NCBI RefSeq assembly: GCF_019049105.1
Contig: NZ_JAHQZR010000015.1
Coordinates: 88,400-152,399, forward strand
Source of the DNA: Leucobacter chinensis
Lineage (GTDB): Bacteria > Actinomycetota > Actinomycetes > Actinomycetales > Microbacteriaceae
Reading direction: 5' to 3'
DNA length: 64,000 nt
Part shown: positions 1 to 8,311 of the stretch, piece by piece
Numbering within the stretch: the first letter of the stretch is position 1
How the letters are laid out: every line of letters begins with the position of its first letter
Translations under genes and position numbers: made by a program
The notes under the pieces: model-generated
What the model was told of the DNA's origin: nothing
The model's database searches: none
Seen by the model: only the letters and a program-made list of their open reading frames with translations

Positions 1-1167
1 CTCATCGGCAACATCGGCACCCGCACCGGCCTGCCCACCATGGCCGCAACCCGCGGTGCTTTTGGCCTTCGCGGATCGCTGCTGCCGGTCGCAGCGAACG
101 TCATCATTCTCATGGGCTGGAGCTGGGTGCAGGCGATGCTCGCGGGCGTCACGGTCAACTTCTTGGTCGCCGAGCTCACCGGCTTCTCGAACCCCATTCT
201 CTTCTCGGTGCTCTGCCAGAGCCTCGTGGTGTGCCTCGCGATCTTCGGCCACGAGGGCATCGCGAAGGTTGAGCCGTGGATGGCGTTGCTCATTCTCGCG
301 ATCATGGGCTACGTGTTTTACACGGCCTTCTCTACCTTCTCGCTCGGTGAATACCAGGCGATCCCCGTCGATGAGAGCCTCGGCCTCAGCGGCATCACGG
401 TGCTCGATATCGTCATCTCGACCGCGATCTCGTGGACGGTGCTGTCGGCCGACTTCAACCGCCTCGCGCGCAACTCGAAGGCCGGCATGATCGGCTCGGG
501 CATCGGCTACACGCTGTCAACGGTGTGCGCCATGACGCTCGGCCTCGTCGCCTTCAGCTACGTCATCCTCTCGGGCAAAGACGCGGCCGAGTTCGACCCG
601 ACCGTCATCGTGGGCAGCTTCGGTGCGCCACTCGCACTCGTGATCTTCTTCTCGGTCATGGCAACGAACACGATGGTCGTCTACGGCATGGTCACCTCGG
701 TCATCAACGCCCGCCCGCAGCTGCGTCTGAAGTTCTTGCCCACCGCGCTCGTGCTCGGCGGAACCTCGATCGCGGGCTCAACCCTGCTCGGTCTGCTCGA
801 CCACTTCACCGACTTCCTGACGATGATCGGCGCTTTCTTCGTGCCCGTCTTCGCCATCATGATCGTTGACTACTACCTGATCAAGCGCCGCTCGTACATG
901 CACGACATCCTTCGCGACTCGGGCGGCCGCTACTGGTACACCCGCGGCGTCAACTGGGTCGCGGTTGGCGTGTGGATCGTCGGAGCAGGCGCGTCGTACC
1001 TGCTCACCTACGTCTGGCCAAGCCCCATCGGCGCGACCATTCCCGCCTTCGTCGTCTCGTTCTTGCTCTACCTCGTGCTGAGCCTCTCGACGAGGGCGCG
1101 GTTTGCGGGTACCGATAAGGGACACCTCGGCGAGACCGTGAGCATCCCGACGCTTGCCGACGAGTAG
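1..1167 (+). CDS. NCS1-family cytosine/purine/thiamine-type permease, 5' end missing
   Basis: The reading frame is open from base 1, so only the last 388 residues are visible and the true start lies upstream. The product is a polytopic membrane protein with about ten hydrophobic segments. The first visible residues, a Gly-rich GTRTGLPTMAATRGAFG stretch, match the substrate-path loop of nucleobase:cation symporter-1 (NCS1) permeases of the CodB/cytosine permease type. These proteins import nucleobases, hydantoins or related compounds with H+ or Na+. The C-terminus is a short hydrophilic tail. The next gene on the same strand is a metal-dependent cyclase 391 bp downstream, so a shared role in ring-compound catabolism is possible but unproven. 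The family call is strong; the substrate is unknown. Confidence 0.85.
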   Translation, partial: LIGNIGTRTGLPTMAATRGAFGLRGSLLPVAANVIILMGWSWVQAMLAGVTVNFLVAELTGFSNPILFSVLCQSLVVCLAIFGHEGIAKVEPWMALLILAIMGYVFYTAFSTFSLGEYQAIPVDESLGLSGITVLDIVISTAISWTVLSADFNRLARNSKAGMIGSGIGYTLSTVCAMTLGLVAFSYVILSGKDAAEFDPTVIVGSFGAPLALVIFFSVMATNTMVVYGMVTSVINARPQLRLKFLPTALVLGGTSIAGSTLLGLLDHFTDFLTMIGAFFVPVFAIMIVDYYLIKRRSYMHDILRDSGGRYWYTRGVNWVAVGVWIVGAGASYLLTYVWPSPIGATIPAFVVSFLLYLVLSLSTRARFAGTDKGHLGETVSIPTLADE

Positions 1168-1558
1168 GGGCGGGGTGGGGCGGGGCGTCCCGTCATGGTC
1201 GGCCCGTCGTCGTCCCGTCGTCGCGGTCGTCGGCCCGGCGCCGCTTGCCTCCGGGCCGGTGGCCGGGGCTGATCCGCTGCGGCGGGTGGGGCCTCGCGGG
1301 TGCGGCGCTTCGGCGCTGTCGCGTTTCGGGGCTGCCGAGCCTCCGCTCCGCCCCCGTGTTTGCAGAGCTCGCGTTCACTTGACGAAAAGCAGGGTGTTTC
1401 TTCGAAAACACCCTGCTTTTCGTCAAGTAGCGGCCAAAACGATGTTCTCGAGGGCGGATCGGCCCAGAACGCACGCCGCCGCGCGAGTCTCGCGGGGGGC
1501 GGGCCCGCGCTCGCCCCGGCCCGCCCTCCCACACAGCATGCAATGAAAGGATCAGTAC
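1168..1558. other. 391-bp intergenic region with one long hairpin
   Basis: No convincing gene lies here; short open frames on both strands have biased, low-complexity Arg/Pro/Ala translations typical of noncoding high-GC DNA. The only structured element is the perfect inverted repeat at 1377-1428. The 3' end holds the GAAAGGA ribosome binding site (1545-1551) of the next gene. Confidence 0.6.
1377..1428. repeat. Perfect 23-bp inverted repeat (hairpin, possible bidirectional terminator)
   Basis: Bases 1377-1399 are the exact reverse complement of 1406-1428, with a 6-nt loop (CTTCGA). The stem is much longer and more AT-rich than the GC-rich terminators elsewhere in this window. It lacks a following T-run, although TTTT tracts occur inside the arms. 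It may terminate the permease transcript or be a dispersed intergenic repeat. Confidence 0.7.
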
Positions 1559-2182
1559 ATGATCGACCTCAGCCACGAACTGCGTACCGCGATGCCCGTG
1601 TACCCGGGTGACCCCGAGGTGTCGATTGCCGACGCCCTCACGCTCGAGCGTGACGGGGTGGCCGTGAGCGAGCTGCACCTCGGCAGCCACAGTGGAACCC
1701 ACCTTGACGCCCCCTCACACACCGTTGCGGGCGTGCGCACCCTCGCCGAGGTTTCGCTTGACGAGCTCGTTGGCGAGGCGCTCGTCATTCACGCCGAGGG
1801 GGTTGCCGTGGCAGGCCGGGCGCTGACCGCGGGCGAGCTGGGGCTCGGTGCGCTCACCGAGGTTCCGCGCATCGTCGCGATCGCGACGGGCTGGCACCGA
1901 TACTTCGGCACGCCCGCGTACCTCGAGCACCCCTTCGTTGACGAAGCAGCGGCCGAGAGGCTCTGGGAGCTCGGCATGCGCGTGCTCGTCGTCGATACGC
2001 TGAGCCCTGACCAGACCCCGTCGGCTGACTTCCCGGTGCACGCGGTCGTGCTCGGGCAAGACGGCCTCATCGTCGAGAACGCGCGCGGCCTCGACTCGCT
2101 TGGCGACCGGGAACGCCTCGGCATCTTTCCGCTGCGTCTCGGTGCCGTCGACGGGGCACCGGTGCGCGCGGTCGCGTTTTGA
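1559..2182 (+). CDS. Cyclase-family metal-dependent hydrolase (kynurenine formamidase-like)
   Basis: A 207-residue protein of the cyclase family (PF04199), which includes kynurenine formamidase KynB and isatin hydrolase. The signature metal-binding motif HxGTHxDxxxH is intact: His44, Gly46-Thr47-His48, Asp50 and His54. The N-terminal IDLSHEL and Pro-x-YPGDP segments are also typical, as is the total length. The ATG at 1559 is preceded by GAAAGGA with suitable spacing. These enzymes hydrolyse cyclic or formylated amides in the cytoplasm. No kyn genes are adjacent; the upstream NCS1 permease suggests a heterocycle substrate, but this is inference. Family call firm, substrate open. Confidence 0.85.
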   Translation: MIDLSHELRTAMPVYPGDPEVSIADALTLERDGVAVSELHLGSHSGTHLDAPSHTVAGVRTLAEVSLDELVGEALVIHAEGVAVAGRALTAGELGLGALTEVPRIVAIATGWHRYFGTPAYLEHPFVDEAAAERLWELGMRVLVVDTLSPDQTPSADFPVHAVVLGQDGLIVENARGLDSLGDRERLGIFPLRLGAVDGAPVRAVAF

Positions 2183-2222
2183 TGTGAGTCGAGTAGCGTT
2201 AGGTTGGAAGATGGAGGGCGGC

Positions 2223-2654
2223 ATGCGTCAGCGTATAACCATGGCGGTTCTGTTGGCTGCCGTTCCCATTGCCGCTCTCGGCGTATTCTTTGCTTTGATC
2301 GGACGGGTTGTAGCGGCGCTCTCGTGCGTTGCATATCTGTGTATTGTGGCTGGTGGCGTCTGGTCGCTCGCTCGGGCTGCAGCACGGTTTCAGGAACGCT
2401 TGGCCTCTGACCCTGCCTCGATCAGCGACGATACGCTGGGGATTTCGAAACCGTTCACAACCTCTGAAAAAGTTGGGTATGGCGCCACCGCGATGGCGTA
2501 TGCTGCAGCGTTTATCGCGACCGGGGTCACCGGAGACTGGTACTGGGCGGGCATCGTGTGCGCCGTAACGCTTGCCTCGATTGCAGTTGACACGGTCCAG
2601 GTTCAACGGGGTAAACCGTTTGATCTGCGCACGACCATTGACATGTTGCTCTAG
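2223..2654 (+). CDS. Small membrane protein of unknown function
   Basis: Encodes about 143 residues with four likely membrane segments arranged in two hairpins: two near the N-terminus (roughly residues 5-50) and two around 85-125. A polar loop separates them. I chose the ATG at 2223 because GGAGGG (2213-2218) lies at the right distance; an in-frame ATG at 2211 has a poorer site, and longer in-frame extensions would overlap the cyclase gene. I do not recognise a family. It follows the cyclase by 40 bp and could share its transcript. Confidence 0.6.
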   Translation: MRQRITMAVLLAAVPIAALGVFFALIGRVVAALSCVAYLCIVAGGVWSLARAAARFQERLASDPASISDDTLGISKPFTTSEKVGYGATAMAYAAAFIATGVTGDWYWAGIVCAVTLASIAVDTVQVQRGKPFDLRTTIDMLL

Positions 2655-2713
2655 GCAGCTTGTGAGAGGTCTTACTCGGGCCCGCGGCCCGTCAGCTCCC
2701 GTCAGCGCCCGCG

Positions 2714-3319
2714 TCAGTTTCCGTTAGCCCCCGCGTCGGTCACGGTGACGTCGGTGCGGTGAAAGTTGAGGTACGAGCGCGAGGCGGTCGGGCCCTTCTG
2801 GCCGAGGTAGCGAGAGTGGGTGGCGCCGGCGCCGTAGGGGTTCTCAGCCTCTGACGAGAGCTTGAAGAAGCACAGCTGGCCGATCTTCATGCCGGGCCAG
2901 AGGCGAATGGGCAGCGTCGCCATGTTCGAGAGCTCGAGGGTGACGTGACCGTCAAAGCCGGGGTCGATAAAGCCCGCGGTTGAGTGGGTGAGAAGTCCCA
3001 GTCGGCCGAGCGAGCTCTTGCCCTCGAGGCGTGCGGCGATATCGTCGGGCAGTGTGACCTGTTCGTAGGTCGAGGCGAGCACGAACTCGCCCGGATGAAG
3101 GATGAACCCCTCGTCTGGGTCTACTTCGACGAGCTGCGTGAGCTCGGGCTGCTCTTGCGAGGGGTCGATCACCGCGTACTTGTGATTATTGAAGAGCCTG
3201 AAGTAGCGGTCGATGCGCACGTCGATGCTCGCGGGCTGCACCATTGATACGTCGCTCGGGGTGAGCGCGATGCGGCCAGACGCGAGCTCTGCCTTGATGT
3301 CACGATCTGAAAGAAGCAC
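2714..3319 (-). CDS. dcd: dCTP deaminase (bifunctional dCTP deaminase/dUTPase type)
   Basis: A 201-residue trimeric dUTPase-fold enzyme that converts dCTP to dUTP and, in actinobacterial members, on to dUMP, supplying thymidylate synthesis and keeping uracil out of DNA. Hallmarks include the start MLLSDRDI, the [10 protein letters not shown] motif near residues 100-109 and the catalytic Glu129 in the HVTLELSN segment. The C-terminal tail with SRYLGQKGP is also typical. Length matches the family. It is monocistronic and divergent from the GlxA-type regulator; the 183-bp gap between them carries 24-bp tandem repeats. Bifunctionality is inferred from related actinobacterial enzymes. Confidence 0.95.
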   Translation of the reverse strand: MLLSDRDIKAELASGRIALTPSDVSMVQPASIDVRIDRYFRLFNNHKYAVIDPSQEQPELTQLVEVDPDEGFILHPGEFVLASTYEQVTLPDDIAARLEGKSSLGRLGLLTHSTAGFIDPGFDGHVTLELSNMATLPIRLWPGMKIGQLCFFKLSSEAENPYGAGATHSRYLGQKGPTASRSYLNFHRTDVTVTDAGANGN

Positions 3320-3393
3320 GTTGTAATCTTAGCGTTTCGCGGGTTGCGCCGCTTGGGTGTGTGAATCTGGCGGGTGGAGCGTGCAACCTCGAC

Positions 3394-3465
3394 CAGCATG
3401 AGTACCCTTGAACGCCCCAGCACGAGTACCCTTCAACGCCCCAGCACGGGTACTCTCGAAGAGGG
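3394..3465. repeat. Three tandem 24-bp repeats between dcd and the GlxA-type regulator
   Basis: Copies at 3394-3417, 3418-3441 and 3442-3465. The first two differ at only two positions; the third keeps CAGCACGGGTAC and then diverges. The core is CAGCAYGAGTACCC. The array ends 37 bp before the regulator start and begins 74 bp from the dcd start, a placement fitting a cooperative operator. Confidence 0.75.
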
Positions 3466-3502
3466 GTAGTGAATGGGCATGCTCTGAGAGTGAGAAGAAA
3501 CA

Positions 3503-4459
3503 ATGATGGTCGGTGAACGGCAAATGCACAGGGTCGCGATCGTGGTTTCTGAGGGTTCGAAAGCGGTTGACGTTGCGGTCCCGGCACAGGTGTTTTCGAC
3601 GCGGGCTAGCATGCCTTATGAGGTGCGCGTGTGCACGGCGGTACCCGGGGCTGTGCAGGGGGCTGACGGTCTCAGCTATACGGTCACGCACGGTCTTGAA
3701 GCGCTTGAGTGGGCCGAAACCATTTTTGTGCCGGGCTTTGGCGCCCCTGACACGGTACGTCCTGGAGTAGGGCTCGTCGAAGCGGTGCGCAGGGCGAGCG
3801 AACGGGGAGCCCGCATCGCGGCGATCTCGACCGGCGCTTTCGTGCTCGCCGAAGCCGGACTGCTTGATGGAAAGCGGGCAACCACGCACTGGCACTATTC
3901 GGGTGTTTTCGCCGAGCGTTACCCAGAGGTCGACACTCGTGAGAACGTTTTGTTTGTTGACGAGGGTGTTGTGCTGACATCGGCGGGGGGTGCGGCGGGG
4001 CTCGACCTGTGCCTGCATATCTTGCGTGCCGACCTCGGGGTGAGCGCCTCGAACCACGCGGCCAGACGGGTTATCGCACCCCCGTACCGCAGCGGTGGCC
4101 AAGCCCAGCTCATCGAGCGTAGCGTACCCGACGCGAGGGGTGAACAGTTTGCTGCGACGAGGCAGTGGGCACTCGAACGGCTCAGCGACCCCCTTACGGT
4201 CGGGCAGCTCGCGGCACATGCCCACGTAACCGAGCGTACGTTCGCGCGAAAGTTTCTCGCCGAGACCGGGTACACACCCATGCAGTGGATCATGCGCGCC
4301 CGAGTCGACCGTGCCCGTGAATTGCTCGAAGCGAGTGAACATCAGGTTGACCAGATTGCTGGTGAAGCCGGGTTTGGAACTCCCGCGAGCATGCGTGCCC
4401 ACTTTAAACGAGTGCTCGGGATGACCCCGCTTGAGTATCGATACTTGTTTACGGGGTAG
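3503..4459 (+). CDS. GlxA-family transcriptional regulator (DJ-1/PfpI domain plus AraC helix-turn-helix)
   Basis: A 318-residue regulator with an N-terminal class I glutamine amidotransferase-like (DJ-1/PfpI) domain (about residues 8-175) and a C-terminal AraC-type double HTH (about 215-315). The latter includes LAAHAHVTERTFARKF and the typical ending with AGFGTPASMRAHFKRV. At the nucleophile elbow, where relatives usually have Cys before TGAF, this protein has Ser109. The sensory domain is therefore probably a ligand sensor, not an enzyme. The start is uncertain: ATG 3503 or ATG 3524, neither with a strong ribosome binding site. It precedes gap by 135 bp and may regulate it or itself via the upstream repeats. 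Confidence 0.87.
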   Translation: MMVGERQMHRVAIVVSEGSKAVDVAVPAQVFSTRASMPYEVRVCTAVPGAVQGADGLSYTVTHGLEALEWAETIFVPGFGAPDTVRPGVGLVEAVRRASERGARIAAISTGAFVLAEAGLLDGKRATTHWHYSGVFAERYPEVDTRENVLFVDEGVVLTSAGGAAGLDLCLHILRADLGVSASNHAARRVIAPPYRSGGQAQLIERSVPDARGEQFAATRQWALERLSDPLTVGQLAAHAHVTERTFARKFLAETGYTPMQWIMRARVDRARELLEASEHQVDQIAGEAGFGTPASMRAHFKRVLGMTPLEYRYLFTG

Positions 4460-4594
4460 CTGAGACCACGCTGTCTGCAAACTGCGCAAGTTTGTCTGTG
4501 TGAGACCTGCCGCTTCTCGGTGAACGCCACGATCATGGGTTATGAAGGCTGAGAACACCCGGCCCATCACACCGTGCAAGGACGAAGGAGTGTC

Positions 4595-5620
4595 ATGGTA
4601 CGCATTGCAATTAATGGTTTTGGCAGAATTGGGCGCGGCATGCTGCGGGCCTGGCTCGCGCGTGAAGAGCTCGGGCAGGCGATCGAGGTTGTCGCGGTGA
4701 ACGACCTGATGCCGGCTGAGACGCTTGCCTGGCTGCTTCGTGCTGACAGCGTGTATGGCATGCTTGGCGAGCCGGTGAGCGTTGAGGGCGACGACGTATT
4801 GCGGGTTGCTGGCCACGAGATCACGTTGCTTGCCGAGCGTGACCCCGCCAAGCTCCCTTGGCGCGACCTAGACATTGATGTGGTGCTTGAGTCGACAGGG
4901 TTCTTCACGAAGGCCGAGGCCGCGAGGGCTCACCTGCGTGCCGGGGCCCAGCACGTGCTCGTGAGCGCGCCATCGAAGGGCGCCGACGCGACCATTGTGA
5001 TGGGGGTGAACGACGAAACGCTTCGGGGCCGGCAGGCAACGATCGTCTCGAACGGCTCGTGCACGACGAACGCCATCGCTCCGATCGCGCGGGTACTGCA
5101 CGATCTCGCGACGATCGAGCAGGGCATGATGACAACGGTTCACGCCTACACCGGTGATCAGATGCTCGTTGACGGCCCACACTCTGATCTGCGCCGGGCG
5201 CGAGCAGCCGGTCTCAATCTCGTGCCCACCTCGACGGGTGCTGCTCGCGCGATCGGGTCTGTGATTCCCGAGCTTGACGGAAAACTTTCGGGCGACGCGA
5301 TCCGCGTTCCTGTTGCCAGCGGATCACTCATTGAACTCACGGCGCACGTCTCGCGCGAGGTGAGCGTTGAAGAGGTGGTCGCGGCCTATGCCGAGGCTGA
5401 GCAGGCGAGGCTCGAAGGGATCTTGGCGGTATCGCATGATCCGCTCGTCTCGTCTGACATCGTGGGTGACCCGCACTCGGTGGTGATTGACGCGGGGCTC
5501 GTTCGCCAGGTGGGCAATCACGTTAAAGTCGTCGGGTGGTACGACAATGAGTGGGGTTTCTCGAACCGCATGCTTGAGACGGCTCTCGCTATCGCAGAGG
5601 TGGCGAAGAACGGGGCCTAA
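4595..5620 (+). CDS. gap: Type I glyceraldehyde-3-phosphate dehydrogenase, divergent paralogue
   Basis: A 341-residue enzyme oxidising glyceraldehyde 3-phosphate to 1,3-bisphosphoglycerate with NAD(P)+. The N-terminus MVRIAINGFGRIGR is the Rossmann nucleotide site, and VND near residue 35 holds the ribose-binding Asp. The catalytic Cys156 sits in SNGSCTTNAIAP, and His183 is in TTVHAYTGDQ. Most family members have a second Cys four residues after the catalytic one; here it is Ala160. ATG 4595 is chosen because GAAGGAG (4584-4590) precedes it; an upstream in-frame GTG lacks support. It is not next to pgk or tpi, so it is probably a second GAPDH. It faces the catabolic locus whose aldolase would release glyceraldehyde 3-phosphate. 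Confidence 0.92.
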   Translation: MVRIAINGFGRIGRGMLRAWLAREELGQAIEVVAVNDLMPAETLAWLLRADSVYGMLGEPVSVEGDDVLRVAGHEITLLAERDPAKLPWRDLDIDVVLESTGFFTKAEAARAHLRAGAQHVLVSAPSKGADATIVMGVNDETLRGRQATIVSNGSCTTNAIAPIARVLHDLATIEQGMMTTVHAYTGDQMLVDGPHSDLRRARAAGLNLVPTSTGAARAIGSVIPELDGKLSGDAIRVPVASGSLIELTAHVSREVSVEEVVAAYAEAEQARLEGILAVSHDPLVSSDIVGDPHSVVIDAGLVRQVGNHVKVVGWYDNEWGFSNRMLETALAIAEVAKNGA

Positions 5621-5632
5621 AGGCCCAGGGCC

Positions 5633-6040
5633 CTACCCCGAGATCACCGCGAGGGCGTCGATTTCGACGAGCATTTCGGGGTGGGGCAACCCGGTAAAGA
5701 CCGTCGTGCGACAGGGCAGCTGGCCTCCCGGCACATGCTTGGAGACGAACTCGCCATAGGCGTCGTTCATGCGTGCGAAGAGTGACTGGTCGGTGAGGTA
5801 CACGCGAAACATGAGCACGTCTTCGACCCCGGCGCCTCCCGCCTCGAGAATCGCTCGCACGTTTTCGAGGGTGCGCATCGTTTGGGCATAGACATCGCCA
5901 GCAGCGATATAGGTGTTTGTTTCTGGGTCCATGGGCCCCTGGCCCGAGACCTGCAGCATGTTACCTTTGCGAAGGCCCTGCGAAAAAACGTGCGCCGGGG
6001 CCGGTGCCTGGTCGGTCAAGATAACTGATGTTGTCGCCAA
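5633..6040 (-). CDS. RidA-family enamine/imine deaminase
   Basis: About 135 residues of the YjgF/YER057c/UK114 (Rid) family, with VSGQGP, a central VEDVLMFRVYLTD segment and the C-terminal CRTTV and EIDAL motifs that supply the active-site Arg and Glu. Rid proteins hydrolyse reactive enamine/imine intermediates released by PLP enzymes. The start is a TTG at 6040, preceded by AGAGGAG (6047-6053) at 6-nt spacing. A longer in-frame version from further upstream would run into the kinase gene and adds nonconserved sequence. It is the last gene of the leftward operon, 58 bp after the kinase. With the PLP deaminase two genes upstream, its likely job is to clear the 2-imino acid. Confidence 0.88.
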   Translation of the reverse strand: MATTSVILTDQAPAPAHVFSQGLRKGNMLQVSGQGPMDPETNTYIAAGDVYAQTMRTLENVRAILEAGGAGVEDVLMFRVYLTDQSLFARMNDAYGEFVSKHVPGGQLPCRTTVFTGLPHPEMLVEIDALAVISG

Positions 6041-6046
6041 AATAAT

Positions 6047-6053
6047 CTCCTCT
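6047..6053 (-). promoter_or_regulatory. Ribosome binding site fixing the TTG start of the RidA gene
   Basis: AGAGGAG on the minus strand, 6 nt before the TTG at 6040. No ATG or GTG lies at suitable spacing, and the family alignment begins just after this TTG. Confidence 0.75.
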
Positions 6054-6098
6054 GATCGTGGACAAACTGAAAATAGAGCGCTCGAGGCACCCCTGTGC

Positions 6099-7052
6099 TT
6101 AGCGTAAAATATCGCGGTGTTCGGCGCCGAGCTCGTCGAGAGTGGGAAGCCCCTCCCAATCGCCAACGACGGTGACCGAGTGGGCGGCGACGAGTCCCGC
6201 AAAGTCGAGGCATTCTTGGGGCCCGAGACTCGTCAAGAGGCCATGAATGTATCCCGCTGCGAAGGCATCGCCGGCACCGACCGGGTCGCATTCGGTCACC
6301 TCGGTAAGGTGCTGCGTGTATACGGTGCCGTTCAGCGCAATTGCGCCCTCGGCGCCCCGTTTGATGATGACCTGTGAGGGGCCGAGTGCTGCCACCTCAC
6401 GTGCCACGGCAACGTCATCGATGTCGGTGACGGGGTGGCCGAGAAGCACTGCTGCCTCGTCGGTCGTTGCAAAGACCACGTCTGCCGATGCGGTGAGCTT
6501 GCGAAGCACCGGTGTCGCGACGTCTTCAGACCAGAGTGAGGCGCGGTAATTCAGGTCGAGCGTTACTGTGACCCCGGCCTGTCGTGCGACTGCCGCAGCC
6601 GCTAATACGGTTTCGAGCGGCCCGGGCCCTAAGGCGGCAGTAATGCCCGTGAGGTGCAGTACTCGCGCTGAAACGATATCGGCAACGGGAAGGTCAGCGG
6701 GCGTGAGGCTCGCGCCAGCGCTGCCTGACCTTGCATACTGCACGGCAGTTCGGCCGAGGCCCTTGGGGCCCCTCACCATGATGCCGGTGTGCGAGGGGCC
6801 AAAGAGTGACGGGGTCGTGACTCCTTCTGCGGTGAGCTCGCGATTGATGAACTCGCCGAGTTCGTCATCCCCGAGCCTGCCCACCCAGGTGACTCGGTGA
6901 CCGAGGCGAGCGAGGCCTATCGCAACGTTTGATTCGGCTCCTCCGAATGACAGGTGAAAAGGTGGGCGCGATGAGATCGGTCGCCCAGAGGGTGGGAAGA
7001 AAAGGCCCATCGATTCGCCGATGGTGACGACCTCGGGGTGTGCGTGGGTCAT
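6099..7052 (-). CDS. PfkB-family sugar kinase, probable 2-keto-3-deoxygluconate kinase
   Basis: A 317-residue ribokinase-fold kinase. The N-terminal PfkB signature is GGAESNVAIGLARLG, and the C-terminal one is DPVGAGDAFAAG with the catalytic base at Asp262. The usual Thr before VGAGD is Pro. Overall pattern (VTIGESMGLFFP start, middle YARSGSAGASL segment) resembles KdgK, which phosphorylates 2-keto-3-deoxygluconate to KDPG. Its start codon overlaps the stop of the deaminase gene by 4 bp. A KDPG-type aldolase is encoded in the divergent operon, supporting a KDG kinase role. Ribokinase or fructokinase specificity cannot be excluded from sequence alone. Confidence 0.85.
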   Translation of the reverse strand: MTHAHPEVVTIGESMGLFFPPSGRPISSRPPFHLSFGGAESNVAIGLARLGHRVTWVGRLGDDELGEFINRELTAEGVTTPSLFGPSHTGIMVRGPKGLGRTAVQYARSGSAGASLTPADLPVADIVSARVLHLTGITAALGPGPLETVLAAAAVARQAGVTVTLDLNYRASLWSEDVATPVLRKLTASADVVFATTDEAAVLLGHPVTDIDDVAVAREVAALGPSQVIIKRGAEGAIALNGTVYTQHLTEVTECDPVGAGDAFAAGYIHGLLTSLGPQECLDFAGLVAAHSVTVVGDWEGLPTLDELGAEHRDILR

Positions 7053-8311
7053 GAGAAGTACATCCGAATCAGGTCGCGAACCGTGTGACGCTCATCGACG
7101 AGCGGCACGAGGCTCCAGCGGTCGAGCGTTGTGCAGGGGTGTGAGATGCCGAGCTCGACGAGGTCGCCGACCCGGGGTGCTGTCGTGTCGTTAAACTGCG
7201 CGGGGTCGAAGCTGATGAATGCATGCTGGTCGGCGAGTTCGGTGACCGTCGCATTCATACCACGCGGTGAAGAGCCGTCTCGCAGCCGGGTTGAAAGCAC
7301 ACCGGGTAGCCCTTGGTCGAAGCCAACATCACGTCGACCGCACAGTACCAGCGCAAAGCCGGGCTCGGGAATGCTGATGATGGGGGCCCATACTCGAATT
7401 GCGGCGAGAAATTTAGGGGTTTCTGCCTTGCCTCGAGAAAGAGGCGTGAGCCCCTCATAAAAACCGCTGTCGTGTGTGAGGTAAGCACCGCTGCGCAGCA
7501 CAACGTGGTCGGCGGGAAAGGAAGCCTGCTCGAGCCCGTCAAGCGCCTCGGCAAAATACGCGCTACCCCCGATGCTCACGATTGCGTCGGAGGGCAAGAG
7601 GCCTGCCGCCTTGAGACGGTGAACATTCTCTCCGAGTTCACGAGCGAAACTCAACACGCGCTCGGCCGCCGCCTCGCTGTCTGGGCCGCCTAGGGTGCCC
7701 TCGTACGCGGCGACACCAGCGATACGCACCCCCGGTGTTACCGCTGCCTTCGCTGCGAGTGCTTCGAGCGCGGCGAAGCCACGGGTCCCGGTGCGGCCGC
7801 CTGCATGACCGACCTCGAGAAGAACCTCGATTGGTCGAGAGGTGGCTTCACCCGCTGGCGCGGCGAGGAGTTCGAGACCCTCGACCGAGTCGGCGTAGAC
7901 GAAGCATGAGAAGGTCTCGTCTTGGGCGAGCTCGGTACGTAACCAAGCGATTGCGCCCGGCTCGACGAGTTGGTTTGCGAGCAAGAGGCGTTGAAAACCA
8001 AAAGATCGGTATACACGCAGTTGAGTGGGGGTAGCGGCGGTGATCGCCCAGGCACCAGCCGCCATCTGTGCTTCGGCAAGCTGCGGCGACATTGCCGTCT
8101 TGCCGTGGGGTGCGAAGCGAATGCCACGTGCCCGTACGTAGCGCATCATTGCTTCGATATTGTGCTCGATAGCCTGTTGGTCAAGACTGAGCTGCGGAAA
8201 ATCACGGTTTTCATCAAAGAGCGATGAACCAATGAGATCTTGCGGGTTTGCCTCGGCGTTGAGAGCGGGACCGAGCCCCTTGGTGAGGCTGAGCGATAAC
8301 GGTGGAATCAT
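7049..8311 (-). CDS. PLP-dependent D-amino-acid deaminase/dehydratase (D-serine dehydratase-like, alanine racemase fold)
   Basis: A 420-residue fold-type III PLP enzyme. The alanine racemase N-terminal barrel carries the probable PLP lysine, Lys71, in FAPHGKTAMSP. The C-terminal D-serine dehydratase-like domain ends with an HPC metal motif (His391, Cys393), matching the zinc-binding His-x-Cys of DSD1-type D-serine dehydratases and metal-dependent D-threonine aldolases. Such enzymes eliminate the 3-hydroxyl of D-2-amino-3-hydroxy acids, giving a 2-oxo acid and ammonia. The gene overlaps the IclR gene upstream and the kinase downstream by 4 bp each, so translation is coupled. Next to a KDG-type kinase, D-glucosaminate-like substrates are plausible (inference). 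Confidence 0.85.
   Translation of the reverse strand: MIPPLSLSLTKGLGPALNAEANPQDLIGSSLFDENRDFPQLSLDQQAIEHNIEAMMRYVRARGIRFAPHGKTAMSPQLAEAQMAAGAWAITAATPTQLRVYRSFGFQRLLLANQLVEPGAIAWLRTELAQDETFSCFVYADSVEGLELLAAPAGEATSRPIEVLLEVGHAGGRTGTRGFAALEALAAKAAVTPGVRIAGVAAYEGTLGGPDSEAAAERVLSFARELGENVHRLKAAGLLPSDAIVSIGGSAYFAEALDGLEQASFPADHVVLRSGAYLTHDSGFYEGLTPLSRGKAETPKFLAAIRVWAPIISIPEPGFALVLCGRRDVGFDQGLPGVLSTRLRDGSSPRGMNATVTELADQHAFISFDPAQFNDTTAPRVGDLVELGISHPCTTLDRWSLVPLVDERHTVRDLIRMYFS

Noticed and set aside
1068..1702. Open frames on both strands across the gap between the permease and the cyclase
   Set aside because: Biased low-complexity translations, overlap with real genes and no ribosome binding sites at their starts.
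3394..3465. Possible CRISPR-like array
   Set aside because: Copies are contiguous with no unique spacers, only three in number, and no cas genes are present.
3329..4816. Long open frame of about 495 codons antisense to the GlxA-type regulator
   Set aside because: It overlaps a recognisable protein on the other strand, its translation matches no family and has Arg/His/Pro-rich shadow composition, and part of it merely translates the tandem repeats.
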